This document shows, piece after piece, positions 25,231 to 34,228 of a stretch of 64,000 bases of DNA. This DNA comes from Aliarcobacter cryaerophilus ATCC 43158 (GTDB taxonomy: Bacteria; Campylobacterota; Campylobacteria; Campylobacterales; Arcobacteraceae): assembly GCF_003660105.1 (NCBI RefSeq), contig NZ_CP032823.1, positions 372,001 through 436,000 of the forward strand, given 5' to 3'. The stretch's first letter is position 1; every line of letters begins with the position of its first letter. The translations under genes and the position numbers were made by a program. The notes below the pieces were generated by a model. The model saw nothing but the letters and a program-made list of their open reading frames with translations, made no database searches and was not told the DNA's origin.

Positions 25231-26280
25231 ATGATGGATGCAATAAATTTAAAAAACTATTTTTTCTATTTTGCTAGTTTTGTAGTAATTATTGCTGGAG
25301 TTAAAATGGCAAGTGAAGTGGTAGTTATACTATTTTTAGCTATTTTTATATCTTCTATATTCTCATCTGTTTTAAATCTACTAAAAAAGAGAAAAATTCC
25401 AAAAATAATTTCATATTTACTTCTAGCTTTAATTGTTTTAATAGTTGGATTTATGTTTGTTTATGTAATAAATATCTCTTTAAAAGATTTTTTAACAAAT
25501 CTTCCACTTTATGAAGAGAAACTAAAAAATTTGGTTTTAAACTCTATTCACCTTGTTCAAAATTATGGATTCGAGATTGAAATTGACAGAGCAAAAATTA
25601 TGGAAGTTTTAAATTTCGGTTCTTTTTTTGGTGTAACTAAAAATATTATTGGAAGTATTGGAGCATTTTTATCTCAATTTTTATTGGTAATTATTGGAGT
25701 TGCATTTATTCTTGCTGAATCAAAATCTTTTCAAACAAAACTAAAAGTAATCTTTAGAAATAACTCAAAAAAACTAGAACATTTTAATCTATTCTCATAT
25801 AACATTCAAAAATATTTTGTAGTTAAATCTTTTACAAGTTTTCTAACAGGATTTATAGTTACTTTGATGTTAATGCTTTTTGATGTTGATTATCCAGTTT
25901 TGTGGGGAGTTATAGCAATGCTATTTAACTTTGTTCCAGTAATTGGTTCAATAGTAGCTTCTATTCCTGCAATACTTTTAGCACTAATGAATCTTGATAT
26001 TGGTTCTGCTATTTGGGTAATTGTGCTTTATATGGTAATTAATATATCTATTAGTAACATCTTAGAACCAAAGCTAATGGGAAGAGAGCTTGGCTTATCA
26101 CCTTTAGTAATATTTTTCTCTTTGATATTTTGGGGTTATATTTTAGGAATTGTTGGAATGTTTTTGGCAGTTCCAATAACTATGACTTTAAAAATAGCTT
26201 TTGATTCAAACTCAAATAGCCGTTGGCTTGGTATTTTAATGTCTGATTTATCAAGAAAAAAACTAAAAAGAAGAGTTTAA
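25231..26280 (+). CDS. AI-2E family (UPF0118) membrane transporter
   Basis: 349 residues with about eight membrane helices and a large polar segment between helices 3 and 4 (about 75-145). The C-terminal core VLWGVIAMLFNFVPVIGSIVA, then NILEPKLMGRELGLSP and the helix PLVIFFSLIFWGYILG, is diagnostic. Members include TqsA and sodium/proton antiporter-like proteins, so the cargo is uncertain. It follows the sodium channel gene by 15 bases and may be co-transcribed; an AAAAAGGA site precedes a double ATG. Confidence 0.9.
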   Translation: MMDAINLKNYFFYFASFVVIIAGVKMASEVVVILFLAIFISSIFSSVLNLLKKRKIPKIISYLLLALIVLIVGFMFVYVINISLKDFLTNLPLYEEKLKNLVLNSIHLVQNYGFEIEIDRAKIMEVLNFGSFFGVTKNIIGSIGAFLSQFLLVIIGVAFILAESKSFQTKLKVIFRNNSKKLEHFNLFSYNIQKYFVVKSFTSFLTGFIVTLMLMLFDVDYPVLWGVIAMLFNFVPVIGSIVASIPAILLALMNLDIGSAIWVIVLYMVINISISNILEPKLMGRELGLSPLVIFFSLIFWGYILGIVGMFLAVPITMTLKIAFDSNSNSRWLGILMSDLSRKKLKRRV

Positions 26281-26283
26281 TTA

Positions 26284-26991
26284 TTATAAATATTTTTTAC
26301 AAATAAATATTAATTTATCTGCACACTCATTTGTGTGAAGAAAAAACTCTTTTATCTCAACAATCTCAAAACCAGAGTTTTTTATAATCTTTTCTAAAAA
26401 CTCTTTTTTATGGTACTCTTGTACTATTTTGTCTTGTTCTTTTGTATATTTTCCACTCTCTTCTTTTTCAAAAAGTGTAATATTTGTTTGAAGTTTATCA
26501 TTTTCAAAAAAAGCATCAATCGCTATAAACTTATCTTCAATATCAATATTTATAGTCCCTTGAGCTACTTCATCAAAACCAAAATATGTGTTTACATCAA
26601 ATATAAAATAAGCATTTCGATTTAAAACTTTATTAACTTGTAAAATAAATTTTTCTAGCTCAATTTTTGGAATATAGTTTAAAACATCAAAAATTGCAGT
26701 TGCACAATCAAATTTTTCTTCTAGTTTTTCAACATCTTCAAGAGATATTGCTTTTGCATTTAAGCCTTTTTCTTGACATATTTTTATCTGTTCAATACTT
26801 AAATCAATACCAAAAGCTTTTTTTTTGTTTACTTTTAAATTATTTAAAAAATAGCCTTGACCACAACCAATATCGATGATATTGTCCAAATCATTTACCA
26901 TAATAAACTTCAAAAACTCTTTGTGAAGAGAGTAAATCTCCTCTTCAAAATCTAAATAAGGCTCTATTCTTGCATATAAATCAAGCCCCAT
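26284..26991 (-). CDS. class I SAM-dependent methyltransferase
   Basis: 235 residues. Motif I, NIIDIGCGQGYFLNNL, binds SAM, followed by the acidic GIDLSIEQI. A later motif is AIFDVLNYIPK. No specific substrate family recognised; the closest general class is the Methyltransf_25/11 fold. The ATG overlaps the hisG stop by one base (TAATG), so it is translationally coupled to hisG and coaX. Its function could be unrelated to histidine synthesis. Confidence 0.85.
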   Translation of the reverse strand: MGLDLYARIEPYLDFEEEIYSLHKEFLKFIMVNDLDNIIDIGCGQGYFLNNLKVNKKKAFGIDLSIEQIKICQEKGLNAKAISLEDVEKLEEKFDCATAIFDVLNYIPKIELEKFILQVNKVLNRNAYFIFDVNTYFGFDEVAQGTINIDIEDKFIAIDAFFENDKLQTNITLFEKEESGKYTKEQDKIVQEYHKKEFLEKIIKNSGFEIVEIKEFFLHTNECADKLIFICKKYL

Positions 26992-27599
26992 TATAAAAAT
27001 TTCTCTAGCTTATCTTTTAAATCAAAAATCAAATCTTTTTTTGCATAAAATGAGTTTTTATTTGCTATTAAGTGAGCTGTTGTTTCCATTATTGTTGGTC
27101 CTACTTCTAAACCATTTTGTTTCATAGTTTCACCAGTTTCTACAATATCAACAATACAGTCACAAAGCCCAACCAAAGGTGCTAGCTCAATAGAGCCATA
27201 AAGTTTTATGATCTCTACTGCCATAGCTTTTTGTTCAAAATATTTTTTGGCTATTTTTTCATGTTTTGTAGCTATTGTTATTTTACTTTTATCAAAATTT
27301 AGTTTCTCTCCAGCTCTTAAACCAAAAGCAACTTTACAACGGCCAAGTTTTAAATCCAAAAGCTTTATTAAGTCGTACTCTTTCTCTTCTAAAACATCAA
27401 GCCCAACAACTCCTAAATCAGCAGCTCCATGCATAACATAAGTTGGTACATCTTGATTTCTTACATTTAAAAATTTAAAACCACTTTTTTCTAAGATTAG
27501 TTTTCTATCTTCAAAAACAAACTTCTCTCCAAAAGCTTTTTCAAATCTATCAAGAGTTTCATCTGCAATTCTTCCTTTAGGAAGGGCGATTGTTAGCAT
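26991..27599 (-). CDS. hisG: ATP phosphoribosyltransferase, short form HisG
   Basis: First step of histidine synthesis: ATP plus PRPP to phosphoribosyl-ATP. 202 residues, the short (HisZ-dependent) form lacking the C-terminal regulatory domain. Motifs: LTIALPKGRIADETL, then VPTYVMHGAADLGVVG, and the PRPP loop CDCIVDIVETGETMKQNGL. Short HisG normally needs HisZ for activity; hisZ is not in the window. AAAGGA precedes the ATG, which lies inside the end of coaX (23-base overlap). Confidence 0.95.
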   Translation of the reverse strand: MLTIALPKGRIADETLDRFEKAFGEKFVFEDRKLILEKSGFKFLNVRNQDVPTYVMHGAADLGVVGLDVLEEKEYDLIKLLDLKLGRCKVAFGLRAGEKLNFDKSKITIATKHEKIAKKYFEQKAMAVEIIKLYGSIELAPLVGLCDCIVDIVETGETMKQNGLEVGPTIMETTAHLIANKNSFYAKKDLIFDLKDKLEKFL

Positions 27600-28212
27600 C
27601 TATTATCCTTTTCATATTTTCAAATATTAAATTTTTTTTATATATACTATTTTCAAAAAATTGGCTCAAAAACTCTCCATCTCCACCTGTAAATATTATA
27701 TTTTTATTTTTACAAATCTCAATTATAGGTAAAATGATAGATTTTATTAAAGCAAAAAAAACAGCATCTTTTGTTTGAAGCGGTATTTTATCTAAATTAA
27801 TATTTTTTTCAAAATCACTTTTTGATATTTCTAGCTTTTTTGATATATTTTTATAACTTTTTAAAAAACTATTTAATCCCAAAAATATAAATCCACCCAT
27901 GTGTTTTTTGTTTTCAATTATATCTACAGTTATTGCACTTCCTGCATCAATGATAACTGCATTTTCTTCAAAACTACATGCAACTGCTCTATCTATTCCT
28001 AAACCTAAATAATCAGTTTTAAAATTTATAAAACTAGATAAATTTTTTGCATGAGGATTTTTTTTAAGAAGTTTTTTTGTAGCTTTTTCATTTACACTTA
28101 TATAAAAAATATCATCTTCAAACTTTGGGATTTTATCATTTTTGTAGTAATTTTTTATATTTTTATCTATTAAAAACTTTGTACTTGTATTTCCAATATC
28201 ACATAAAATCAA
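27577..28212 (-). CDS. coaX: type III pantothenate kinase CoaX
   Basis: 211 residues, short relative to the usual 240-260. It phosphorylates pantothenate, the first step of coenzyme A synthesis. Motifs: MILCDIGNTSTKF (phosphate 1), GIDRAVACSF, NAVIIDAGSAITVDII (phosphate 2, catalytic Asp) and IIFTGGDGEF (adenosine). The start is TTG at 28212 with AAAGG 7 bases upstream. It is first in the coaX-hisG-methyltransferase operon. Confidence 0.92.
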   Translation of the reverse strand: MILCDIGNTSTKFLIDKNIKNYYKNDKIPKFEDDIFYISVNEKATKKLLKKNPHAKNLSSFINFKTDYLGLGIDRAVACSFEENAVIIDAGSAITVDIIENKKHMGGFIFLGLNSFLKSYKNISKKLEISKSDFEKNINLDKIPLQTKDAVFFALIKSIILPIIEICKNKNIIFTGGDGEFLSQFFENSIYKKNLIFENMKRIIDANNRPS

Positions 28213-28280
28213 ATTTTGCCTTTGTTCTTTTTAAAATTTTGATTTTATTATATCAAATTAAGAAGTAAAAAGGCAAAAAA

Positions 28281-28308
28281 AAAGGTTGGACAAAAGCCCA
28301 ACCTTTTA
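28281..28308 (-). terminator. strong terminator of the porin gene
   Basis: A 10-bp stem AAAAGGTTGG/CCAACCTTTT with an eight-base loop. On the minus strand a run of nine T follows, which makes a textbook rho-independent terminator, as expected for a highly expressed porin. Confidence 0.92.
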
Positions 28309-28335
28309 GAAAGAAAGTCTTAACTTCTAAAAAAA

Positions 28336-29619
28336 TTAGAATGTATAAGCAACTTGTAATCTTCCAGCATCTTGATCAATACTTTTTGCACCATCAAATT
28401 TTTGCTCAAAGTTACCATATCTTAAATATGTACTTAAGTTTTTAGACATTTTATATGTTAATTGTCCATAAACTTCTTGTTGTTTTAATTCATCACCTCT
28501 AGTTGTAACACTTCTAGCGTAAGCATGATTATTGAATGTTGTTTTACCAGCTTCAGTTTTATCAGCTTTTAAGTATCCATAGTGAGCTGTTAGGTTTAGG
28601 TTATCTAAAATATCAACACCTAAAGCACCTTGGAAATATTTAGCATCTGCTATACCATTTGAAGTAATGAACCATCCAAGAGATGTATTTTTTGCATCTT
28701 GATCAAGTGCAGTTAAACCACCATCTTTATCAGTCATAGTATATGCAAGTCTAGCATTAACGATAGAGAACTTACCATCAACAGCAAGTCTAATCATTGA
28801 GTTATCATCACTTGTTAAACCTGTGTCTTGTAATACTTTACTGTTTAATTGTAAATTTACATATCTAGCTTCTAAACCTAATTTTGCATTTTCTGCTAAA
28901 TCAAGATTTGAAGTAGCTGCTAAAGTGTATGAACCAAAAGTGTTTTGCATACCAGCATACCAAGCCTCAAGTTTAACAAAATCTAAATCACCTTGAACAG
29001 TAGCAACATACATGTCATTACCATTTTTTATAACTTCTTTGTGATCTACAGTAACACCACTTTTATTACTATTAAATGCACCATTTCCTGAATCATGTAA
29101 GTTAGTTGCATTGAAGTAACCAGCACCCGCAGTAATTGGCCCAAATGTTGAAAGAGCTAAAATACCAGTTCCAGTTTGCTCATTTCCATTGATATCAACA
29201 GCAACTGTATATGGAGTTGTTAAACCTTGTTTACCAATATTTACAACAGTATTTGGAATAGCAGTTAAACCAAAATATGCATTTGATAAAGTTACATCTG
29301 CTTGTGCATCACCAGTTTGATCTTTTTTAGAATCTAATTTTGCAAAATCAGCACTTTTTGAATCACCTACAATAAATCTTGAGTTAAATTTAACATAGTC
29401 ATTTACTTTTGAAGATAAGTTAAGACCTATTTTGTAGTTATTGTTTTCTGTTTGACCACCAGTTCTATTTAAACTATTATCATAGTTATTATATCTGTAA
29501 ACTACCGATCCAGATACATCTACACCTTTGATAGCTTCTTCTAATGGTTGAGCATTAGCAGTACTAAAACCAGCAACTGCAACAGCTGCTACTAAACTAA
29601 TTTTTGAGATTTTTCTCAT
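28336..29619 (-). CDS. major outer-membrane porin (Campylobacter MOMP/OprD-like)
   Basis: 427 residues. A typical Sec signal peptide ends at about residue 23 (VAGFSTANA, cut before QPLEE). The mature sequence is rich in alternating aromatic/polar beta strands and Gly/Asn/Asp loops, and ends in the outer-membrane signature AGRLQVAYTF with a terminal Phe. This is the porin type that dominates Arcobacter and Campylobacter outer membranes. AGGAG lies 9 bases before the ATG. A stable 5' hairpin and a strong terminator point to high expression. Confidence 0.92.
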   Translation of the reverse strand: MRKISKISLVAAVAVAGFSTANAQPLEEAIKGVDVSGSVVYRYNNYDNSLNRTGGQTENNNYKIGLNLSSKVNDYVKFNSRFIVGDSKSADFAKLDSKKDQTGDAQADVTLSNAYFGLTAIPNTVVNIGKQGLTTPYTVAVDINGNEQTGTGILALSTFGPITAGAGYFNATNLHDSGNGAFNSNKSGVTVDHKEVIKNGNDMYVATVQGDLDFVKLEAWYAGMQNTFGSYTLAATSNLDLAENAKLGLEARYVNLQLNSKVLQDTGLTSDDNSMIRLAVDGKFSIVNARLAYTMTDKDGGLTALDQDAKNTSLGWFITSNGIADAKYFQGALGVDILDNLNLTAHYGYLKADKTEAGKTTFNNHAYARSVTTRGDELKQQEVYGQLTYKMSKNLSTYLRYGNFEQKFDGAKSIDQDAGRLQVAYTF

Positions 29620-29657
29620 GTTTTTTTCTCCTAAAATTTCGAAATTAAAGTCGATTT

Positions 29658-29681
29658 ACAAGAATAATTTTTATTCCTTGT
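29658..29681 (-). promoter_or_regulatory. 5' UTR hairpin of the porin mRNA
   Basis: On the minus strand, ACAAGGAATAA is followed after three bases by TTATTCTTGT, an imperfect 10-bp stem about 40 bases upstream of the porin ATG. It may protect the 5' end from RNases, as in other long-lived porin mRNAs, or serve as a small-RNA target. Confidence 0.45.
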
Positions 29682-29819
29682 GAACCTTGGCGACCATTTT
29701 ATAAGATTAATTTTTAAAGTTTTCTTAAATTTGTTAATTATCTGTTTATTTATTGTTAATTTAAGCCAAAAAGTAAGCATTTGTTTTCTTATTTTAGGAT
29801 TTTTTACTAATATTTTTGA

Positions 29820-29825
29820 TACAAT
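29820..29825 (+). promoter_or_regulatory. -10 element of the aroK operon, predicting a leaderless or near-leaderless mRNA
   Basis: TTGATACAAT with the hexamer TACAAT ending 8 bases before the aroK ATG at 29834. No purine-rich ribosome site occurs between them (CTTTTCCT instead). Confidence 0.5.
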
Positions 29826-29833
29826 CTTTTCCT

Positions 29834-30406
29834 ATGAAAAAGAATAATATTATACTAATTGGTTTTATGGGTGTTGGAAAAGGAACTGTGGCAAGAGCTA
29901 TGGTAAAAGAGTTCGCAATGGTGGGTCTTGCGTCCCAATTCCCAGAAGAAGAAGAGGTGGGAGTAAAGTTCCATTTCCAGTATTCGATTGATACAGATGA
30001 TTTAATCGAAAGTATGGAAAATAGAGCTATAAAAAAGATTTTTAAATTTGATGGTGAGCAATATTTTAGAAATTTAGAAAAAAAGACGGCACTTTGGCTT
30101 GAAAAAAGTGTAGAAAATACAATTATTTCAACTGGTGGTGGTTTTTATCGTCAAGAAAATATTAAAAATATAGGAACTATAATCTATCTTAAGTCATCAT
30201 TTGATGGAATTTTAAAAAGAATAAAAAAAGCACCAAATGCAAAAAATAAACTAAAAAAACGACCACTTTTACAAAATAAAAAAGAGGCTATAAAACTTTA
30301 TAATACAAGAGTAAAAGAGTATGAAAAAGTTGCAGATATTATTGTTGATGTTGAAAACAGAGATTTAAAAGTTATAGTAAAAGAGATTTTAGGACAGATA
30401 AAATGA
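29834..30406 (+). CDS. aroK: shikimate kinase with an unusual in-frame insertion
   Basis: Phosphorylates shikimate in chorismate synthesis. 190 residues, longer than the usual 165-175. The P-loop is GFMGVGKGT, with Gly replacing the usual Ser after Lys16, as in adenylate kinases. The shikimate-binding DTDDLIESME, the TGGGFY loop and the lid region KKRPLLQ are present. Between the P-loop helix (ending near residue 27) and DTDD (residue 53) there are about 20 extra residues, including an EEEE run, coded by DNA markedly richer in G+C (29911-29990). The ATG at 29834 is preferred over an in-frame TTG at 29816. It overlaps hisD by 4 bases. Confidence 0.9.
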   Translation: MKKNNIILIGFMGVGKGTVARAMVKEFAMVGLASQFPEEEEVGVKFHFQYSIDTDDLIESMENRAIKKIFKFDGEQYFRNLEKKTALWLEKSVENTIISTGGGFYRQENIKNIGTIIYLKSSFDGILKRIKKAPNAKNKLKKRPLLQNKKEAIKLYNTRVKEYEKVADIIVDVENRDLKVIVKEILGQIK

Positions 30407-31698
30407 AAATAATATATACAAAAGATAAAGAGTTTAAAACAGAGTTTGAAAATATTTTAAAAAGAGCAAAAAGTGATATAAAAGGTGTTTCAAAAATAGT
30501 TGAAAATATTATTGATGAGATTATAGAAGATGGAAATGAGGCTTTAAAAAGACATATAGAGAAGTTTGATAAATGGATTGTAAAAAGTGATGATGAACTT
30601 TTAATATCTCAAGATAGTATGAAAAAAGCTTATGAAACTCTTGATGAAAATTTAAAAAACTCTTTGCACAAAGCTTATGATAGAATAAAAGCATATCACG
30701 AAAAACAGCTTCCAAAATCATGGATTGATTTTGAAGAAAATGGAACAATTTTGGGACAAAAGGTAACTGCTGTAGATAGAGCAGGGCTTTATATTCCAGG
30801 TGGTAAAGCTGCGTATCCAAGTAGTTTATTAATGAATGCAATTCCAGCAAAGGTTGCAGGAGTTAAAGAGATAGTTGTTTGTACACCAACTCCAAATAAT
30901 GAAGTAAATGAGCTACTTCTTGCAGCTTGTCACCTTTGTAATGTTTCAAAAGTTTACAAAGTTGGAGGAGCAAGTGCAATTGCTGCTATGGCATATGGAA
31001 CTAAAACAATTCCTAAGGTTGATGTAATAACAGGACCTGGAAATATCTTTGTGGCAACTGCCAAAAAAATGGTTTTTGGTGAAGTAAATATTGATATGAT
31101 TGCAGGTCCTAGTGAGATTGGGATTTTAGCAGATGAGAGTGCAAAAGCAAACTTTGTAGCAATAGATTTACTATCTCAAGCAGAGCACGATGAGATGGCT
31201 AGTTCGATTTTAATAACTACTTGTGAAGATTTGGCAAAAAATACAAGTGTTGAAGTAGATAATTTTTTGGCAAATTTAAGCAGATATGAGATTGCTAAAA
31301 AATCAATAGATGAAAGAGGAGTTATAATTGTTGCTTCTAATATGGAAGAGTCAATTGAACTTATGAATGAAATAGCACCTGAACACCTTGAAGTTATGAC
31401 AAAAAATCCATTTGAGCTACTTCCTTTTATAAAACATGCTGGTGCTATATTTTTAGGTGAGAATACTCCTGAGCCAATAGGAGATTATATAGCTGGTCCA
31501 AATCATACTCTACCAACAGGCGGAACTGCCAAATTTTATAGTCCTTTAAATGTAGAGAATTTTCTTAAAAAAAGCTCAATAATAAGTTTTTCAAAAAAAG
31601 CTATAAATGATTTAGGAGAGCCTTGTGCACTCTTAGCAGATACAGAAGGATTAACAGCACATGCAAAAAGTGTTCGCGTGCGATTGGAAGATAAATAA
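30403..31698 (+). CDS. hisD: histidinol dehydrogenase
   Basis: Oxidises histidinol to histidine in two NAD-dependent steps. 431 residues, standard. Contains [22 protein letters not shown], the NAD/zinc segments [12 protein letters not shown] and [12 protein letters not shown], the catalytic region [10 protein letters not shown], and the C-terminal [20 protein letters not shown] with zinc-binding His. The start overlaps the aroK stop (ATGA). It ends 1 base into the DUF2018-like gene. Confidence 0.97.
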   Translation: MKIIYTKDKEFKTEFENILKRAKSDIKGVSKIVENIIDEIIEDGNEALKRHIEKFDKWIVKSDDELLISQDSMKKAYETLDENLKNSLHKAYDRIKAYHEKQLPKSWIDFEENGTILGQKVTAVDRAGLYIPGGKAAYPSSLLMNAIPAKVAGVKEIVVCTPTPNNEVNELLLAACHLCNVSKVYKVGGASAIAAMAYGTKTIPKVDVITGPGNIFVATAKKMVFGEVNIDMIAGPSEIGILADESAKANFVAIDLLSQAEHDEMASSILITTCEDLAKNTSVEVDNFLANLSRYEIAKKSIDERGVIIVASNMEESIELMNEIAPEHLEVMTKNPFELLPFIKHAGAIFLGENTPEPIGDYIAGPNHTLPTGGTAKFYSPLNVENFLKKSSIISFSKKAINDLGEPCALLADTEGLTAHAKSVRVRLEDK

Positions 31699-32000
31699 TG
31701 AGTAAATTTAAAGATTGGTTTACAGAAGATGACGATGATATATTTTTTGGAAGTCCAAAGTCTAAGTTTTTTGATATTATGGAACAAACTCACAGAGATT
31801 TAGTTGAAGATGAGATTGATAAAGTTATTGAAAAGTTAGCAATTTTGGAGCTTATTGTAAGTCAAGATAAAGATGAGGATTTTGATATAAACTCATATTT
31901 AGAAGATTTTAAAGAAAAAAATCAAGAAGATGTAAACTCAATGAAAAAAGGGCTTTATATGGAATTTTCTGGAGAGATTATTAGTAGGTTGGATAGCTAG
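31698..32000 (+). CDS. small acidic protein, DUF2018-like
   Basis: 100 residues, strongly acidic (TEDDDDIFFGSPKSKF at the N-terminus) and otherwise helical. The motif FFGSPKSKFFDIMEQ and the following helix resemble the DUF2018 family of Campylobacterota, whose function is unknown. It shares one base with the hisD stop (TAATG) and is followed directly by ispB, so it is part of the aroK-hisD-ispB-hemA run. Confidence 0.7.
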   Translation: MSKFKDWFTEDDDDIFFGSPKSKFFDIMEQTHRDLVEDEIDKVIEKLAILELIVSQDKDEDFDINSYLEDFKEKNQEDVNSMKKGLYMEFSGEIISRLDS

Positions 32001-32900
32001 GTGGAAGTTTTAGAAAAAGTAAAAAATCAAATAAGAGATTTTGTAGAAGTTTGCCAATATCCAAAGGCTTTGGATTTGCTTGAAAAGTTGGCAACTGGAA
32101 AGATGCTAAGAAGTAAATTGATACTTAAAATTGCTAAAGAGAGCGATGAGAGTATAAAGCTTTGTGCTGTTGTTGAGATGATTCATGCGGCTTCACTACT
32201 TCACGATGATGTTATAGATGAATCAGATACAAGAAGAGGAAAACCATCTATTAATGCTTTGTATGATAATAAAACTTCTATAATGTTTGGAGATATTTTA
32301 TACTCAAGAGCCTTTACAGAACTATCACAAATGGATAAGAGAGTTGCATATCATGTTTCAAATGCTGTAACGCAACTTAGCATTGGAGAGATGATGGATG
32401 TTGATTTGACTGAATCATTTAACAGTTCACATGATAAATACATAACAATGATATATAAAAAAACAGCATCACTAATAGAAGCTAGTGCGAGAAGTGCTGC
32501 AATAATAGCAGGTCTTGATGATGAAAAATATGCCTCTTATGGAAAGAATTTAGGTCTTGCTTTTCAGATGGTTGATGATATTTTAGATATTACACAAAGT
32601 AGCCAAACTCTTGGAAAACCTTCTATGCTTGATTTTAAAGAGGGAAAAGTAACTATTCCATATCTATATTTATATGAAAGAGTTGAAGATAAAGAGTATT
32701 TAAAATCTTTGTATAAAAAAGAATTAAAACAAGAAGAGTTGGAGTATCTAAAAGAGAAACTAAATAGTACAAATGCTTTGAGTGATGCTATAAAAGAGGC
32801 AAAAAATAGAGGGCTTGAAGCAATAAACTCTATAGAAGATGAAATAAATAGTGAAGATTTAATAAATATTATGAAAGCTATGATAGAAAGAGATTTTTAA
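32001..32900 (+). CDS. ispB: polyprenyl diphosphate synthase (octaprenyl type)
   Basis: 299 residues, GTG start directly after the preceding stop codon. Two aspartate-rich motifs bind Mg2+-diphosphate: DDVIDESDTRRG (first) and DDILDITQS (second). The GKMLRSKL region binds isopentenyl diphosphate. It makes the long isoprenoid tail for quinones. The chain length cannot be read with certainty; the ispB call follows the Campylobacterota order ispB-hemA-proS. Confidence 0.9.
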   Translation: MEVLEKVKNQIRDFVEVCQYPKALDLLEKLATGKMLRSKLILKIAKESDESIKLCAVVEMIHAASLLHDDVIDESDTRRGKPSINALYDNKTSIMFGDILYSRAFTELSQMDKRVAYHVSNAVTQLSIGEMMDVDLTESFNSSHDKYITMIYKKTASLIEASARSAAIIAGLDDEKYASYGKNLGLAFQMVDDILDITQSSQTLGKPSMLDFKEGKVTIPYLYLYERVEDKEYLKSLYKKELKQEELEYLKEKLNSTNALSDAIKEAKNRGLEAINSIEDEINSEDLINIMKAMIERDF

Positions 32901-32901
32901 G

Positions 32902-34191
32902 ATGAGTTATTTAGTAATCAGTTTTTCGCATAAAAATTTAGATATAAAACAGAGAGAAAAATTAGCTTTTAATAGCGATGAAGAGAAAGCAAGATTTATA
33001 AAAAAACTTTTAGAAGCACCTACAACAAGTGAGTTGGTTTTACTTTCTACTTGCAATAGGGTTGAAATTATTGCAAAAAGTTCAAATATAAAACAAAGTA
33101 GTAAAAATATTATTGAAAATTTAGCTAGTTATTCATCTTTGGATTTTGATTTTTTATATGATAGGGCTGATATTTATGATGGAGATGTTGCTGTGCATCA
33201 TCTTTTTTCCGTTGCTTCTGCACTTGATAGTTTAGTTATTGGTGAAACTCAAATTGTTGGACAGCTAAAAGATGCTTTTAGATTTTCCCAAAGTTTTGGT
33301 TTTTGTGGAGAGTCTATTAGTAAAGTTATGCACTATGCTTTTAAATGTGCTGCACAAGTGAGAACTGCTACAAGTTTGGGAACAGGTTCTGTTTCAGTTG
33401 CATCTACTGCTGTTGCAAAAGCAAAAGAGCTAGTAGGAAATACAAAAGGTGTAAATGCTTTGGTTATAGGCGCTGGGCTTATGAGTGAATTGGCAGTTAA
33501 GCACCTAATAAGCTCTGGTTTTGATGTAACGATAACTAGCCGTGATATGAAAAAAGCTCAAAATCTAGCAGATAGTTTTGAGGCTTCTATAAAAGTAGAG
33601 CCATATTCTAAACTTGAAGAGTTGCTTGAAATTATTCCTGTAATGATAACGGCAACATCTGCTCCATATCCAATAATTACACAAGAAAATACTCCTAGTT
33701 CATCTATTTCAAGATATTGGTTTGATATAGCAGTTCCAAGAGATATTGATGAGAATATATCAATGTTTGATTTAGATATTTACTCTGTAGATGATTTACA
33801 AGAGATTGTAAATTCAAATATGACACAAAGGTCAGCACAAGCAAAAGAGGCTTACACAATAGTTGGTCGCTCTACTTTGGAATTTTTTGATTGGTTAAAA
33901 AGTCTTGATATTGAACCAATTATTAAGAATTTGTATCTAAAAGGCGATAGTATAATAGAGAAAAAACTTCAAAATGCTATAAAAAAAGGTTTTATACCAA
34001 AAGAGCATGAAGATAATATCAAAAAACTTTGCCAAACTATAATGAGTGAATATCTTCATAATCCATCAAAACAACTTAAAAATATTTCAAGAAATATGGA
34101 GTGTGATTTGGTTGTAAGCTCTGTTCAAAGTATGTTTACAAAACAAAATAGCGATACAAACTTTAAATGTGAGCATTTATCAAAAAATTAG
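32902..34191 (+). CDS. hemA: glutamyl-tRNA reductase
   Basis: First committed step of tetrapyrrole synthesis by the C5 path: reduces Glu-tRNA to glutamate-1-semialdehyde with NADPH. 429 residues. The catalytic cysteine lies in LLSTCNRVEI. The following region VASALDSLVIGETQIVGQLKDA is highly conserved. The NADPH fold begins at ALVIGAGLMSELA, and the C-terminal helices form the dimer. ATG lies 1 base after the ispB stop. Confidence 0.97.
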   Translation: MSYLVISFSHKNLDIKQREKLAFNSDEEKARFIKKLLEAPTTSELVLLSTCNRVEIIAKSSNIKQSSKNIIENLASYSSLDFDFLYDRADIYDGDVAVHHLFSVASALDSLVIGETQIVGQLKDAFRFSQSFGFCGESISKVMHYAFKCAAQVRTATSLGTGSVSVASTAVAKAKELVGNTKGVNALVIGAGLMSELAVKHLISSGFDVTITSRDMKKAQNLADSFEASIKVEPYSKLEELLEIIPVMITATSAPYPIITQENTPSSSISRYWFDIAVPRDIDENISMFDLDIYSVDDLQEIVNSNMTQRSAQAKEAYTIVGRSTLEFFDWLKSLDIEPIIKNLYLKGDSIIEKKLQNAIKKGFIPKEHEDNIKKLCQTIMSEYLHNPSKQLKNISRNMECDLVVSSVQSMFTKQNSDTNFKCEHLSKN

Positions 34192-34228
34192 AAAATCAAA
34201 AATTATTTTAAAAATATAGGAAAAATAT

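Noticed and set aside
31536-31793. 85-codon minus-strand frame across hisD and the DUF2018-like gene
   Set aside because: Antisense to two coupled genes. It has no ribosome site and its translation shows no domain.
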